DNA of 14,353 nucleotides. It comes from an uncultured Holosporaceae bacterium. Its GTDB lineage: Bacteria > Pseudomonadota > Alphaproteobacteria > CAISOG01. The notes beneath the pieces were generated by a model. The model was not told where the DNA came from. It ran no database searches and worked only from the letters and a program-made list of their open reading frames with translations. Within the stretch, counting starts at the first letter, position 1. Each line of letters opens with the position of its first letter. The translations under genes and the position numbers were made by a program. The DNA is taken from the NCBI GenBank assembly GCA_903887035.1, contig CAISOG010000065.1, positions 1-14,353 of the forward strand. Reading direction: 5' to 3'. Below, in pieces: positions 14,227 to 14,353 of the stretch.

Positions 14227-14353
14227 TTATAATGCAAACAATTTTTCTTGTTGTTTGGCATGGAAGAATAGATCGAGGGTAAGAGATAGCATGGGGAGGG
14301 TTTTGGAGAAACGTTTGGATCGGCGGTTAAATCGCGCTAGATTGTCGCGGATG
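14227..14353 (-). CDS. IS1-family-like transposase, C-terminal end (partial)
   Basis: A minus-strand frame enters from the right window edge and ends at TAA 14229-14227, giving the last 41 residues. They read IRDNLARFNRRSKRFSK, then a leucine-rich helix MLSLTLDLFF and a short Lys/Gln-rich tail. The pattern of basic residues followed by FSK and a hydrophobic helix is what I know from the C-termini of IS1-type DDE transposases. The start and catalytic residues are outside the window, so intactness cannot be judged, and no terminal inverted repeat was identified. It lies beside the repeat cluster 13824-14216. Confidence 0.55.
   Translation of the reverse strand, partial: IRDNLARFNRRSKRFSKTLPMLSLTLDLFFHAKQQEKLFAL

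Noticed and set aside
13965..14261. 98-codon minus-strand open frame across the repeats
   Set aside because: It runs through the 94-bp and 88-bp inverted repeats and a hairpin; repeats of this type commonly yield spurious frames rich in Gly, Pro and Arg.
14291..14353. Plus-strand frame starting ATG at 14291 and open to the window end
   Set aside because: Only 21 codons, no good ribosome site, and the opposite strand reads as a transposase C-terminus.
1..14353. CRISPR array, tRNA, rRNA or riboswitch
   Set aside because: No regularly spaced 25-40 bp repeats with unique spacers, no cloverleaf and no rRNA-like segment were seen; the direct repeats found are too few and too short.
1..14353. Apparent frequent use of the palindrome TGGCCA throughout
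   Set aside because: Explained by common codon pairs ending in GGCC/GCC (Leu-Ala, Gly-Gln, Ala-Asn) at this G+C; no count against expectation could be made.

Overview
The window looks like a piece of chromosome from a free-living, probably motile alphaproteobacterium of moderate G+C. The lineage call rests on several genes of alphaproteobacterial character: an NDUFAF5-like methyltransferase next to comF, a pmbA-apaG pair, obg and map. A soluble chemotaxis-type receptor is also present. Family names come from recognising motifs by eye; no database search was possible.

Layout. (1) Positions 1-4331, minus strand, read right to left: comF with an unusual repeat-bearing N-terminus, a YqhA/UPF0114 membrane protein, a DsbD/ScsB-type membrane reductase, and an exported thioredoxin-fold/peroxiredoxin-like protein cut by the window edge. 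The last three are tightly spaced and read as an envelope thiol-redox operon. (2) Divergent from comF on the plus strand lies the methyltransferase (4487-5383). (3) pmbA and apaG (7288-5416) run on the minus strand. (4) Positions 7505-9262, plus strand, encode the most interesting protein: a cytoplasmic methyl-accepting (MCP) signalling module with a near-complete photoactive yellow protein (PYP) domain at its C-terminus, including the chromophore-binding cysteine. (5) obg and map run on the minus strand (9323-11332). (6) An AT-rich intergenic region of about 600 bp holds a clear sigma70-type promoter and a possible small structured RNA. (7) A GDP-fucose-synthase-like SDR that has lost three catalytic residues (11936-12901) is followed closely by an exported M23 (LytM) peptidase (12933-13793). 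(8) The right end, 13794-14353, is repeat-rich, with a 94-bp double-hairpin element, a second inverted-repeat element and the 3' end of an IS1-like transposase gene on the minus strand.

Working together: the reductase would bring electrons from the cytoplasm to periplasmic partners, and the adjacent redoxin is a natural client. The PYP-MCP fusion would link blue-light sensing to the chemotaxis phosphorelay if the chromophore is attached. No chromophore-synthesis genes and no che genes lie in this window. The remaining genes are mostly housekeeping. Three coding regions (comF, the PYP-MCP linker, the M23 N-terminus) carry short in-frame tandem repeats, which suggests slippage-driven growth of protein segments in this genome.
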